A stretch of 31,271 nt of DNA from contig CALCSX010000283.1 of assembly GCA_937894165.1 (NCBI GenBank), forward strand, positions 1 through 31,271, written 5' to 3'. How positions within the stretch are numbered: the first letter of the stretch is position 1; every line of letters starts with the position of its first letter. Shown here piece after piece: positions 1 through 9,661 of the stretch. A program made the position numbers and the translations under genes. The notes beneath the pieces are model-generated. The model did no database searches. It had not been told where the DNA came from and was given only the letters and a program-made list of their open reading frames with translations. This DNA is from an uncultured Saprospiraceae bacterium (GTDB taxonomy: Bacteria > Bacteroidota > Bacteroidia > Chitinophagales > Saprospiraceae).

Positions 1-1676
<1,676 letters not shown>

Positions 1677-2063
1677 CATTAATTTTTATTGAGTGAGTAG
1701 ACGCTGAATTGATTAAGTGTTTTGAATAAAAAATTCATAATAGGAAATTGATACGAAAAGGCGGGGAAAGCTGAAGATAGAAATACAAGATAAGTGATAA
1801 TAGGAGGATGTAGTAATACGAATCCGAAAAGCACCCAATCGATCTACGGTAAGAACTACTGTAGTGCATCTCTGATCCCAAGTAGGATTAAATAAGCAAA
1901 TTTGTTGCTCTACTCTTTTTCCCTGTTTTATGATAAGATATGATGAAGAATGTATCATAGAATATAAAACAGAATAAGTCAAAAAAAATAATCTAGCAAT
2001 AGAAACTAGCTTGAAAGAAAGCTACACGACCGCAGGAAAGCCTTGCGGGAGTGATAAAGACCT
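1677..2063 (+). other. 23S-5S internal transcribed spacer, no tRNA
   Basis: This spacer of about 387 bases links 23S to 5S. It is AT-rich and contains no tRNA cloverleaf that I can find. Just ahead of 5S is a hairpin, CCGCAGG/CCTTGCGG (about 2031-2049), a plausible processing stem. The length is large for a spacer with no tRNA. A minus-strand reading frame across 1713-1982 shows no protein-like character. Confidence 0.7.
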
Positions 2064-2175
<112 letters not shown>

Positions 2176-2183
2176 TTTAAATT

Positions 2184-2216
2184 AAAAGCCTCGTGGATCA
2201 GTCCATGGGGCTTTTT
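2184..2216 (+). terminator. rRNA operon Rho-independent terminator
   Basis: AAAAGCCTCGTGGA and TCCATGGGGCTTTT form a 14-base stem with two non-Watson-Crick positions around a TCAG loop, ending in a T run. It lies 9 bases after 5S and ends the rRNA transcript. Confidence 0.85.
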
Positions 2217-2280
2217 ACGTTAGTTTAATAATATATATATGTTAATTAATATATGTTAAATATTTTTAAATATAACAACA

Positions 2281-2304
2281 TCTTTCTTTCTTTCTTTCTT
2301 TCTT
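2281..2304 (+). repeat. TCTT x6 microsatellite upstream of exported-protein operon
   Basis: Six perfect TCTT units lie 50 bases before the ATG at 2355. Directly after the tract is TATCTTTA (2304-2311), which matches seven of eight positions of the Bacteroidota -7 box TAnnTTTG. The tract therefore sits where the spacer and -33 region would be. Whether its length varies cannot be seen from one sequence. Confidence 0.75.
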
Positions 2305-2354
2305 ATCTTTACAAAAAGACCATTATAGACTATTTTTAAGTCAAAAACTAATTC

Positions 2355-3200
2355 ATGAAAATACCTTATACTTTTATTTTTATCTTCGGAATTTTTATTT
2401 TGTTTATATCGTCTTGTAAAAAGGATAGAAATGAAGTTTCTGAAGATAAGTTTTCTTTAATTGATTCCGAAAACGGTGTTGCATTATTATATGATATAAA
2501 GAGCAGTCAATTTACCAGACTTTCCAATCCTCAAGATAGCAACTTACTCACCATGTCTGAAAAAACACTTTTGTTGCCTGAAATAAGTGAATCAATTGTA
2601 CAGTTTGAATTAGGAGCTGATGGAGAATTTGCAGGGGAGATCGAGATGATTCCTAGGACATCTGTCTATCCGACGAATGTCATAGGGAGAAAAGTAACTC
2701 CAGAAGAATTCGCTGTAGCCAAAATGAGTTTCACAAATACCAGCGTTGCCTATTACAATAAAAATAATGAATTATTCCAAGCTGATGGTTTCTGTCAAAG
2801 GTTATCTAATTATTATATTCAGCTATCCAATCAATTGACGGAGAAGGTATTTATATCTCCTGAAGCATTTGATATGATAATGGCAGCATGGGCTGATGCC
2901 GGCTATGAAGTAACAGAAAATGGTGACTATTCAAGTATTAAGTTTGATCTTCCCAATGGTAATTATACCTATGTTCTGGTGGATATAGAGAAGCAATCAA
3001 TCGTCGGAACTTCTCATTATAAGAATGATGGAAGTCTCATCTCAAAATCGGTAAGTTATTTACAAGATGATGCAACCAATAATTCTTCTAGAATAAACAG
3101 TTTGTATGTAACACCATTCAAAGCACCTTTCAGTGAAGTCGATATGGAGATTGTAATACAATCTGAAATATCCAATATAATTTATAACACCATTCTATAA
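2355..3200 (+). CDS. Lipoprotein of unknown function, first gene of exported-protein operon
   Basis: The 281-residue product begins with a lipoprotein signal: a hydrophobic stretch rich in Phe and Ile, then FISSC with Cys21 as the predicted lipidated residue, followed by KKD. I do not recognise the mature part. It has no catalytic motif, no obvious repeats and no further membrane segment, and it is acidic with many Ser, Asn and Tyr, as is common for surface lipoproteins of Bacteroidota. The next gene starts 10 bases after its stop, so the three genes at 2355-5845 are probably co-transcribed. A TCTT microsatellite and a possible promoter lie just upstream. A role on the outer membrane or periplasm is inferred only from the signal. 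Confidence 0.85.
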   Translation: MKIPYTFIFIFGIFILFISSCKKDRNEVSEDKFSLIDSENGVALLYDIKSSQFTRLSNPQDSNLLTMSEKTLLLPEISESIVQFELGADGEFAGEIEMIPRTSVYPTNVIGRKVTPEEFAVAKMSFTNTSVAYYNKNNELFQADGFCQRLSNYYIQLSNQLTEKVFISPEAFDMIMAAWADAGYEVTENGDYSSIKFDLPNGNYTYVLVDIEKQSIVGTSHYKNDGSLISKSVSYLQDDATNNSSRINSLYVTPFKAPFSEVDMEIVIQSEISNIIYNTIL

Positions 3201-3210
3201 ACACGAGATT

Positions 3211-4605
3211 ATGTTAATTCGTAAGGTTTATTTTACTATCCTTTTTGTTATTGCTTTTTCTTTTGTTTTGGTTGTTCCGATGAGTAGTCAAGTTGGATCT
3301 AGAGACATTATATGGGCACACGGAGCAACTATCTTCAAAGGCTGGTATGATTTCAGAAGAGAGATGGAATGGCATGGTTTTATATTTAATGATATTTTGA
3401 CAGGGCCTTTATACGATGATGCTGTGGTTGATGGAATTCTTTCAACATCATATTATTTAGATCAAAGGATTGAGCAGCAAATGGGAGAGAATGTTTTGGG
3501 TTTAGGGAATGGATTTGGAGGTATCGCATTGAGATATGCACAATTAGCCAATGAAAATATTAGTGCAATGGTATTTTGCGGAGTTCCAAATCAAGGATCT
3601 CAAGCTATCTTAAAAGCTACTCAAATATTTAACAATAAATCTGATGTCCAAAGATTCTTAGAAAAGATTCAATCAAAAAAATTGATCGATAACTGTGCGG
3701 ATTGTAATGTTACGGGTTTATTAAAAAGTTGGGCAGATGCCTTTGCTAATGGTGAATTTCTGAGGGATTTACAGCCTGATTCAGATGTAATAACTAACAT
3801 TAATTTAGCAGAAAATCTTCCTACTGTACCTTATATAACACTTTATGGTACGGTCGAAGACTTTTCGATGACGAGGATGTTAGATACTCGAGGTTCTGTT
3901 TTTGATAATGATGCATTGGTGAGATTTTACGAACAAAGAACTGGTGAGAGGCCTAAAAATATTTATAATCAAGACATACGAAGCATAATAAGGAGGACGA
4001 GTGGATTCTTCAATAGTGTTATAAGATATATTGGGGAATTATTTACAAAAAGTACAGATACACCTTCCCCTGAAGAAATTCAAACAGCTGCTAAGAATTT
4101 TATTGGTGAGGCCAATGATTTTATTATTGTGGAAATGCTAGCAGAACAAGATGTTGAATTAGAACTTGCTAGAATGCTGAGGTGTCAACTGGTACAACAG
4201 TTGCAGGAGTCTGAATGGATGCTTATGCTGCAAGGTGAATCATTTTATGAGACGAAAATAAATGTAAACGTAATTACTTTTGAGGATATAGAATTATGTA
4301 AATTAGAATGTGTTTCAGATTTTGCTAATGTTCCAAATTCTATTCATCATTGCCTTACCTGGTGCAGTAAATTAAATATTGGAGAAAACGTGCCAGTTTC
4401 AGTTTTTATAGCAGAACCAAATAATGGTTTACTTACAGAATCAGAGCAGAAGTTAAACGGGACGAACCTGGTAGCTGAAATTCATCTTCCGAATACCAAT
4501 CAACTTCAAATGACGATGAGGACTCAAAAGGTTCTAGTTGATGAATTTAAAGATAATATCTTTTCCGGTTCATTAGGGGCGGCGTTTATGGTTCCAAAGA
4601 ATTAG
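3211..4605 (+). CDS. Exported lipase-fold protein with a degenerate nucleophile elbow (probable pseudoenzyme)
   Basis: The 464-residue product has a cleaved-type signal peptide (residues 1-27, ending MSSQ). Residues 31-135 follow the alpha/beta-hydrolase lipase pattern: WAHGAT (35-40) where lipases have the oxyanion-hole HG, then LGLGNGFGGIALRYA (96-110), which lines up with the GHSxGG nucleophile elbow, then GVPNQGS (124-130), which lines up with the G(T/V)P..GS strand. The serine position of G-x-S-x-G is Gly101, so normal hydrolase chemistry is not expected. I also see no clear catalytic His. Near the C-terminus are Cys363, 367, 381 and 385 in a CX3C-X13-CX3C arrangement, and C162-x-x-C165 is another pair, suggesting disulfides after export. 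It is the middle gene of a tight operon, 10 and 16 bases from its neighbours. The lipase-fold call is by eye from motifs. Confidence 0.7.
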   Translation: MLIRKVYFTILFVIAFSFVLVVPMSSQVGSRDIIWAHGATIFKGWYDFRREMEWHGFIFNDILTGPLYDDAVVDGILSTSYYLDQRIEQQMGENVLGLGNGFGGIALRYAQLANENISAMVFCGVPNQGSQAILKATQIFNNKSDVQRFLEKIQSKKLIDNCADCNVTGLLKSWADAFANGEFLRDLQPDSDVITNINLAENLPTVPYITLYGTVEDFSMTRMLDTRGSVFDNDALVRFYEQRTGERPKNIYNQDIRSIIRRTSGFFNSVIRYIGELFTKSTDTPSPEEIQTAAKNFIGEANDFIIVEMLAEQDVELELARMLRCQLVQQLQESEWMLMLQGESFYETKINVNVITFEDIELCKLECVSDFANVPNSIHHCLTWCSKLNIGENVPVSVFIAEPNNGLLTESEQKLNGTNLVAEIHLPNTNQLQMTMRTQKVLVDEFKDNIFSGSLGAAFMVPKN

Positions 4606-4621
4606 ATTTAAGCTAATAGGT

Positions 4622-5845
4622 ATGAAAAAAAAATTAGATAAGCAAAAGAGTTGGGCTTTTACAATTCTCTTTTGTTTATCTATTTTTATTAATAATTCTT
4701 GCGGAGATGTAAAAGATGAGTCTGGTGCTATGTTTATTGATGCAACTCTTAGTAATAATCTCTATCCTCAAAAAGTTAAAGATCTGATTCTTTTATCAAC
4801 AGTTTGTGATGACGAATATTGCCTATCAGCATTAAGTCCAATAGAGAAAAAGGTTATTTGGAGTTACACAGATATCGATGGACAGCTTGGCAAACAATAC
4901 ACCAATATCAATTTTTATAGCTACGACCATTTTACAGCAATTCCATTGATAGATCAAGTATTGGTGATCAATAATCAAAGTGGAGAACATTTAGATACCC
5001 TCGACATACAAGGACAGGTAGCATCAAATTTATTTGGTGTTGGGAGATATGTTTATCCTGTAGTTCGGGATAGTAACTCAACGAATTTGTATATTCTCAC
5101 ATATGACTTCATCCAAGAAAATATTGACACTTCAATTTCATTAAATATTCCTAATGATGAAATAATTATTTCAATAGGCCCAATTGTAAGTCCCATAGAT
5201 TCTACCATCCTTTATAATAGTATATTGAGATATAGACCATCTGATAATAAGACACAAAATTATTTATTGAAGTGGGGACGTGAGCGAGGTATCATTGACT
5301 CCATATCACTGGCTGATACTAATTTTAAGGGGCTAGGTGTAACTCGACCACCGATTATAGATACAATTAATGGCATATCCTATTGGCACTTGACTGATGC
5401 TATAGTAGCCTTCAATCATCATGATGATTCTGTGATGTGGTTGAAGGATATTGGGCAGGTATCTCTTGTTTCGAGGCCGGTATTTTTTGCTGAGAACATA
5501 ATATACCCTACAGAAGCTAATTTTTTTCTAGTAATTGATAAAGTATCCGGTAATATTATTGATACCGTTCGAAACACTCCTTCCTTCCCGGGGAGAATTA
5601 GCGTTTTGAAGGATAAAATGTTATTCGTTGGCGGAGTTGACGGTCATCTTTATTCTTTAGAAAGAGGTACAGATGATACTATTTTTGATTTGAAAAGGTT
5701 TCCTATGAAATTTGAAAGACTACTTAGTCACCAGAATTTAATTACCAACAACCATTTTATTATTCATGATGGAGGGCAATGGATTATTTCAAATTTGGAA
5801 AATCTTGCTCGACTGGAAATAATTCTAGGGTCGGGTGGAGATTAG
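4622..5845 (+). CDS. Beta-propeller-like (PQQ/WD-type repeat) lipoprotein
   Basis: The 407-residue product has a lipoprotein signal with Cys27 (INNSC). The mature part repeats a pattern of the type 'hydrophobic strand, small loop, ..G..hhW/hhD': LSALSPIEKKVIWSY, VINNQSGEHLDTLDI, AFNHHDDSVMWLKDI, LVIDKVSGNIIDTV and GGVDGHLYSLERG. This is the signature of PQQ-like or WD-like propeller blades, probably five to seven. There are no enzyme motifs, so a binding or scaffold role is the likeliest inference. It is the last gene of the exported operon; the terminator at 5971-6005 lies 126 bases downstream and may serve it as well as the convergent RRM gene. Confidence 0.7.
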   Translation: MKKKLDKQKSWAFTILFCLSIFINNSCGDVKDESGAMFIDATLSNNLYPQKVKDLILLSTVCDDEYCLSALSPIEKKVIWSYTDIDGQLGKQYTNINFYSYDHFTAIPLIDQVLVINNQSGEHLDTLDIQGQVASNLFGVGRYVYPVVRDSNSTNLYILTYDFIQENIDTSISLNIPNDEIIISIGPIVSPIDSTILYNSILRYRPSDNKTQNYLLKWGRERGIIDSISLADTNFKGLGVTRPPIIDTINGISYWHLTDAIVAFNHHDDSVMWLKDIGQVSLVSRPVFFAENIIYPTEANFFLVIDKVSGNIIDTVRNTPSFPGRISVLKDKMLFVGGVDGHLYSLERGTDDTIFDLKRFPMKFERLLSHQNLITNNHFIIHDGGQWIISNLENLARLEIILGSGGD

Positions 5846-5970
5846 AAGTTTTATATATAAGGTTACCTAATAGAGGATAAAATGGTTTGAAATTGATGAA
5901 AATTGAAGGTTAATTATTGAAATACCATTGAACTAAGGAGGAATTTGTGAATTCGGAAAAATTTATAATT

Positions 5971-6005
5971 AAAAAAAGCTGTCAATAATTAAATTGACAG
6001 CTTTT
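5971..6005 (-). terminator. Terminator of the RRM gene, possibly bidirectional
   Basis: AAAAGCTGTCAAT and ATTGACAGCTTTT form a perfect 13-base stem with the loop AATTAA. Read on the minus strand it ends in seven T residues, as expected for the RRM gene ending at 6044. On the plus strand the T run is only four long, so ending of the 2355-5845 transcript here is possible but weaker. Confidence 0.88.
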
Positions 6006-6043
6006 CGAATGTGATTTATTTGATTTCGATCAAAAGGTCGAAA

Positions 6044-6430
6044 TTAATATTCTCTTCTTCTTGGAGCATCGAAACGGTTTCCACCGCCACCGTTACCACC
6101 AGCGTTACGGTTTCCACCGCCACCGCCACCGAATTTGTTAAATCCTCCACCGCTTCCGCCACGGTTTCCGCCGCCTGCAGATCTGTTCTCACGATCTTCA
6201 GCTTGCTTTACAACAATAGTTCTTCCGTCTAACTGAGACTCATTAAGTTCACGGATTGCTTCTTGTCCTTCTTCTTCGTTAGACATTTCAACAAAACCAA
6301 AACCTCTTGAACGACCTGTTTCACGGTCCATAATAACTTTAGCGCTCTCAACTTCGCCGTATTGTTCGAATACTTCACGAAGAGTGTCACTTGATGTGTC
6401 AGAGTGCAATTTAGCAACAAAAATGTTCAT
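6044..6430 (-). CDS. RRM-type RNA-binding protein with glycine-rich tail
   Basis: This 128-residue protein has one RNA recognition motif (residues 2-77). RNP2 is IFVAKL (3-8) and RNP1 is RGFGFVEM (42-49), with the aromatic residues that stack on RNA present. Residues 86-119 are almost only Gly, Asn, Arg and Phe, an RGG-like tail, and the protein ends in the basic RRREY. Bacterial single-RRM proteins of this type are often cold-responsive and bind single-stranded RNA; that role is inferred here. The gene stands alone, is convergent with the 4622-5845 gene, has a strong terminator, and has an AT-rich leader of more than 100 bases with two TAnnTTTG boxes. The low-complexity tail explains long open frames on the opposite strand. 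Confidence 0.93.
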   Translation of the reverse strand: MNIFVAKLHSDTSSDTLREVFEQYGEVESAKVIMDRETGRSRGFGFVEMSNEEEGQEAIRELNESQLDGRTIVVKQAEDRENRSAGGGNRGGSGGGFNKFGGGGGGNRNAGGNGGGGNRFDAPRRREY

Positions 6431-6542
6431 AATAATAAATTAAATAAGTAAAAAAATGATCCTTGGTAGGAAAAACAACTATTGAATATTAAGAATTAAT
6501 CGCGGATCACCGAAAATAAAGCTTTAGTATATAACTAGCAGT

Positions 6543-6569
6543 CAAATCTAACAAGTTACGACAAATATA
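6543..6569 (-). promoter_or_regulatory. Candidate promoter boxes for the RRM gene
   Basis: Read on the minus strand, TATATTTG (6569-6562) and TAGATTTG (6550-6543) both match the Bacteroidota -7 consensus TAnnTTTG exactly. A convincing -33 TTTG was not found for either. They would give a 5' leader of about 105-130 bases. Confidence 0.35.
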
Positions 6570-6960
6570 GTCTAATTATTTGAGATTATGTCGTTTTGGC
6601 TCATTAATTTATTCCGGATGAATAGAGATTTATTTCAAATAGTGGAAAAAGTAATTTTTTTTTAAAAAAAAGCATTTTTCGAGTAACCTTTTTAATTGAC
6701 TTTACGTCATGCCTGTAAATTAGGATTAGAGAGAATTTTAAATCTAATTTTGAGGAAAGTGAAAATAACGATTTTTATGAAAACAGAATTATATTCTAAA
6801 ATTGATTAAATTCAATGAAAAATGTGAATTTCAATATTGAGCATGATCAACACTAAATAAATTTCTATTTCAGAATTATATTTTGACAGTGAAAAAAATC
6901 AGTTTGTCGACTTTAAGCTTGAATTGGTCTTTAAAATAATTCCACAGAAAAAATATAATA
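6570..6960. other. AT-rich intergenic stretch
   Basis: This is the divergent gap between the RRM gene and the first small exported paralogue. I see no gene and no repeat shared with other gaps, only A/T runs (including a T-then-A run near 6656-6671) that could act as upstream promoter sequence. Confidence 0.5.
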
Positions 6961-6968
6961 TACATTTG
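6961..6968 (+). promoter_or_regulatory. Candidate -7 box for the first small exported paralogue
   Basis: TACATTTG is an exact TAnnTTTG match 46 bases before the ATG at 7015. The same octamer precedes the PhyH-family gene at 27058. No clear -33 box was found. Confidence 0.4.
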
Positions 6969-7014
6969 AATCATAATAAGAAAGCAAATATTTAACCATT
7001 AAATTTTTTATGAC

Positions 7015-7353
7015 ATGAGCAAGGCAATTAGTTTTTTAAAGATTTTTATTTTAGTTCTTACTGCGAATGTAGTTCTTTTAGCCAATAATGATAATATCAT
7101 TGTTAACACTAAGGAGGATTTGAAGACCTCTATAGTTGAGAAGACAAAGGATTTTGATACTTCGGTATTGAATGGTAAAAAAGAAAAAGCTAAAGTTAAG
7201 TTTGTATTGCAAGCGGATGGAGAAATTATTCTTCTTGACACAGGATCAAAAAATAAGGAAATTCACAACCATATCAAGAAGACTGTAAATAGAACTTACG
7301 TCAAGATGGGAACGATAAAGCCGGGCAATTATACAGTAGAGTTGAAATTCTAG
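7015..7353 (+). CDS. Small exported protein, lone TonB C-terminal-like domain (paralogue 1)
   Basis: The 112-residue product has a signal peptide (about residues 1-23, ending VLLAN) and a single small domain of about 55 residues. Its pattern is beta strand, DGEIILLDTG, a helix (NKEIHNHIKKTV), then KPGNYTVELKF. That order, with a D/G turn after strand one, a helix, then 'hhPG-x-Y-x-hxhxF', resembles the TonB C-terminal fold but without a membrane anchor or proline-rich linker. By hand alignment its last 53 residues are about 47% identical (25 of 53) to the next gene. The function is unknown. An exact -7 box lies upstream. The fold call is an inference from pattern only. Confidence 0.8.
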   Translation: MSKAISFLKIFILVLTANVVLLANNDNIIVNTKEDLKTSIVEKTKDFDTSVLNGKKEKAKVKFVLQADGEIILLDTGSKNKEIHNHIKKTVNRTYVKMGTIKPGNYTVELKF

Positions 7354-7589
7354 TTCCCGGATATATTTCCCCTAGGAACAGTATAATATTCTAAGAACGT
7401 ATTTTCTCGAATTTTATTCCAGCTTATTTGAGCAAAAACCGGAAAAGTGGAAACAAAATTATATTTGGAATAAGCGGATTGTGTATTATACGAGATTTTA
7501 GAAAATTTTAGTGAGTTATTTCACAAAATGACAAGATAAACAATATTTTTTTTAACAATTATTACTTTAACCTTATAACCCTATTGATT

Positions 7590-7934
7590 ATGAAAACTTT
7601 AAAAATTATTTTAACAGCATTCAGTTTTGTATTATTCTTAAGTGTCAGTGTTTTTGCTAATAAGCCGGAAGTGGTGAATAACAAAGCAGATTTGAGAGCG
7701 ACAATCACAGAATTAGTAAAGAATTTTGATTTTGATAGTATCAACGAAAAGACAATTGATGCAAGAGTAACTTTCTCATTGAGACCGGACGGAGAAATAA
7801 TACTATTGGATACAGGTACGAGAAATTACAGACTTCATGAATTTATCAAGACTAGAATTAATCACCAAACGATCACTATTGGTGAATTGAAACCGGGCAC
7901 TTATAGCATCAATCTTGAATTCAAGTTGATGTAA
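7590..7934 (+). CDS. Small exported protein, lone TonB C-terminal-like domain (paralogue 2)
   Basis: I start this 114-residue product at the ATG at 7590 rather than an in-frame TTG six bases earlier. It has a signal peptide (ending SVFAN) and the same core as the gene at 7015: the block DGEIILLDTG is identical, the helix is RNYRLHEFIKTRI and the end is KPGTYSINLEF. The two genes are a tandem duplication that has diverged. They are separated by about 236 bases, so each may have its own promoter. The surface of the helix differs most between copies, while the DGEIILLDTG block is fixed, marking it as the functional or structural core. A terminator-like hairpin follows at 7962. Confidence 0.8.
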   Translation: MKTLKIILTAFSFVLFLSVSVFANKPEVVNNKADLRATITELVKNFDFDSINEKTIDARVTFSLRPDGEIILLDTGTRNYRLHEFIKTRINHQTITIGELKPGTYSINLEFKLM

Positions 7935-7961
7935 TCATAGACGCACTTTTTGTTATTAGAT

Positions 7962-8020
7962 TAGAAAGTTTGGCAACTGTAAAAGCAAATCCACGACCGC
8001 CAAGCTTTCTTTTCTTTTTT
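7962..8020 (+). terminator. Terminator-like hairpin after the paralogue pair
   Basis: AGAAAGTTTGGC (7962-7973) pairs with GCCAAGCTTTCT (7998-8009) over 12 bases with one G-T wobble. The loop is 24 bases and a T-rich run follows. The long loop lowers confidence. Confidence 0.5.
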
Positions 8021-8180
8021 CTGGAATCTCTGCAAGGAAAGCTCAATTACTACTTTATTCTTGTATTAGAATCAGTTATGTCTTATTAACACCTTTGATT
8101 TAAATACTTCGAAAGCCGTGTCCATGCACTTTTCTTTTCAGAGAAATTTTTATGAAGTTTTCTTGCAAGAATTATTTAAT
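8021..8180. repeat. Dispersed intergenic repeat, copy K1
   Basis: Two blocks recur at 11.0-11.5 kb. Block one contains CTCTGCAAGGAAAGCTCAAT (8027-8046) and is like CTCTGCAAGAAAAGTCCAAT at 11056. Block two runs from about 8088 to 8175 (contains ATACTTCGAAAGCCGTGTCC) and is like 11366-11453 (ATACTTCGAAAGCCTTGTCC). Here the blocks are adjacent, while in the other copy about 250 bases lie between them. No reading frame is conserved. Confidence 0.65.
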
Positions 8181-8300
8181 AAATGATAACCCAAACTCTA
8201 TGCAAGCTTTTTTGTGCTTTTCAACAGCAAAGGTTTTTGGGTAGGTTTTTAAAGTAACTAACTACATATTTGCAGGAGCTGTTTAGTAATTAAAAATGTG

Positions 8301-9485
8301 CTATATGTTCCTTTTGATTTTAGCCATAAAAAAGCCATCTCCATCCAAATCTTGAGGAAAAATTGTTTTACTTTCAATTAATTCAAAGCCCGGATTGTCG
8401 ACTAAAAATCGTGCAACCTGATCTTGGTTTTCCTCTTTTAAGATGCTACAGGTAGCATAAATAACTAAACCACCCGGTTTTGCCATTTTGCTGTAACTCT
8501 CGAGAATATTTTGTTGAATTATTTTTAAAGCCTCCAATCGATCATTTGTCATTTTCCATTTAGCGTCAGGATTTCTCCTAAGAACACCCAAGCCGCTACA
8601 GGGAACATCTAAAAGTACTCTATCTGCACTTTGGGCATTTCTTTTAATAATCTTGGTATTTTCTATAGCATTTGTTTGGATATTAAAGAGTCCGTTTCTT
8701 CTGGCTCTTCTTTTTAACTCCTCCAATTTCCAAGCTTCTGTATCTAGGGAGAGGAGTGTCCCTTTATTTTCCATAAGTGATGCGATATGTAAGGATTTGC
8801 CTCCGGCTCCGGCACATGCGTCAATAATTTTTTGACCGGGGCTGATTTCCATAAAAGGGGCCACCTGTTGGCTTGAGATATCCTGAACTTCAAAATAGCC
8901 TTTCGTAAAGGATTCAGCTTTAAAAATGTTAGGTCTTTGAAGAATGTATATTTCATCGCTTACCTTTTCGAATTCAATCGAATCTTTTTCCAGGGTTTCT
9001 TCGAGTAATTGTTTAGAAGCTTTTATTGGATTTCTACGGATATACATTTTAGCCTTCTCATTCAATTTAGAAAGTGTAGTTGGCCAAAGTTCCTCTCCAA
9101 GACTACTTAATCCCTTTTCGTCGATCCAATCAGGGATTGATTCTATAACGACTCTCGAAGTGTGGTTAAGAGTTTTTGGTGTTTTTTGGAAATACTCGAA
9201 TTCAGGCCATGTGGGAAGCGTGTAATTTTTAGAATGAAGGAAGGTTGCGACAAAAATCCACCATTCTTCATAAGTTTGGGGTTTAAATCCTATTTCAACA
9301 CATATTTTGCGGTAATATCTTGTAGAATCATATACTGTTTCAGCGACAAAGCTTCTATCTCTTGCTCCCCATTTTCGATTCGACTTAAAAAGTATTTGGA
9401 TAGCATTATCGGCGTATACCTTATTGATAAAAATTTCAAATAAGGTATCAACTACACCCTGCACTAGAATTTTATGTAATTTCAA
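8301..9485 (-). CDS. RsmB/NOL1/NOP2/Sun-family rRNA (cytosine-C5) methyltransferase
   Basis: This is a cytoplasmic S-adenosylmethionine-dependent m5C methyltransferase acting on rRNA. Counting from my start, the SAM-binding motif is DACAGAGGKS (222-231), motif IV is DVPCSGLG with Cys296, and motif VI is YATCS with Cys346. These are the two cysteines of the family, one catalytic and one for release. The N-terminal NusB-like part contains YADNAIQILFKSNRKWGARD. I chose the TTG at 9485 because KLHKILVQGVV then matches the usual RsmB-like N-terminus; a GTG at 9533 would add 16 residues that look like translated upstream DNA, and no ATG is available. The product is 394 residues. Assignment to RsmB rather than a sister C5-methyltransferase is likely but not certain. 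Confidence 0.9.
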   Translation of the reverse strand: MKLHKILVQGVVDTLFEIFINKVYADNAIQILFKSNRKWGARDRSFVAETVYDSTRYYRKICVEIGFKPQTYEEWWIFVATFLHSKNYTLPTWPEFEYFQKTPKTLNHTSRVVIESIPDWIDEKGLSSLGEELWPTTLSKLNEKAKMYIRRNPIKASKQLLEETLEKDSIEFEKVSDEIYILQRPNIFKAESFTKGYFEVQDISSQQVAPFMEISPGQKIIDACAGAGGKSLHIASLMENKGTLLSLDTEAWKLEELKRRARRNGLFNIQTNAIENTKIIKRNAQSADRVLLDVPCSGLGVLRRNPDAKWKMTNDRLEALKIIQQNILESYSKMAKPGGLVIYATCSILKEENQDQVARFLVDNPGFELIESKTIFPQDLDGDGFFMAKIKRNI

Positions 9486-9661
9486 AATTAATTTGGATTT
9501 ATAATTGAATGCAAAATTAATAAAAAAGACCACAATGTCATTGATCTGTGATAGTGTGATAAAAAGAAAGGTCGAGGTTTATGTTTTGACACTGCAGTCA
9601 GAATATTTAAAAAAGAACATTATTAAGAAGGACTACGTTTTGAAGAGAAATAAATAGATAA

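Noticed and set aside
1713..1982. 89-residue minus-strand open frame
   Set aside because: It lies in the transcribed rRNA spacer, has no recognisable start context, and its composition looks like translated AT-rich DNA.
5936..5993. Very short frame (GTG, 13 residues) behind a strong AAGGAGG
   Set aside because: The Shine-Dalgarno match is striking for this phylum, but the frame runs into the terminator stem and is too short to support as a gene.
6011..6232. 73-residue Ser/Thr/Val-rich plus-strand frame
   Set aside because: It is the mirror of the glycine-rich codons of the RRM gene on the other strand.
7962..8020. Riboswitch or attenuator for the downstream gene
   Set aside because: The next gene is on the opposite strand, so the hairpin is better read as the end of the paralogue transcript.
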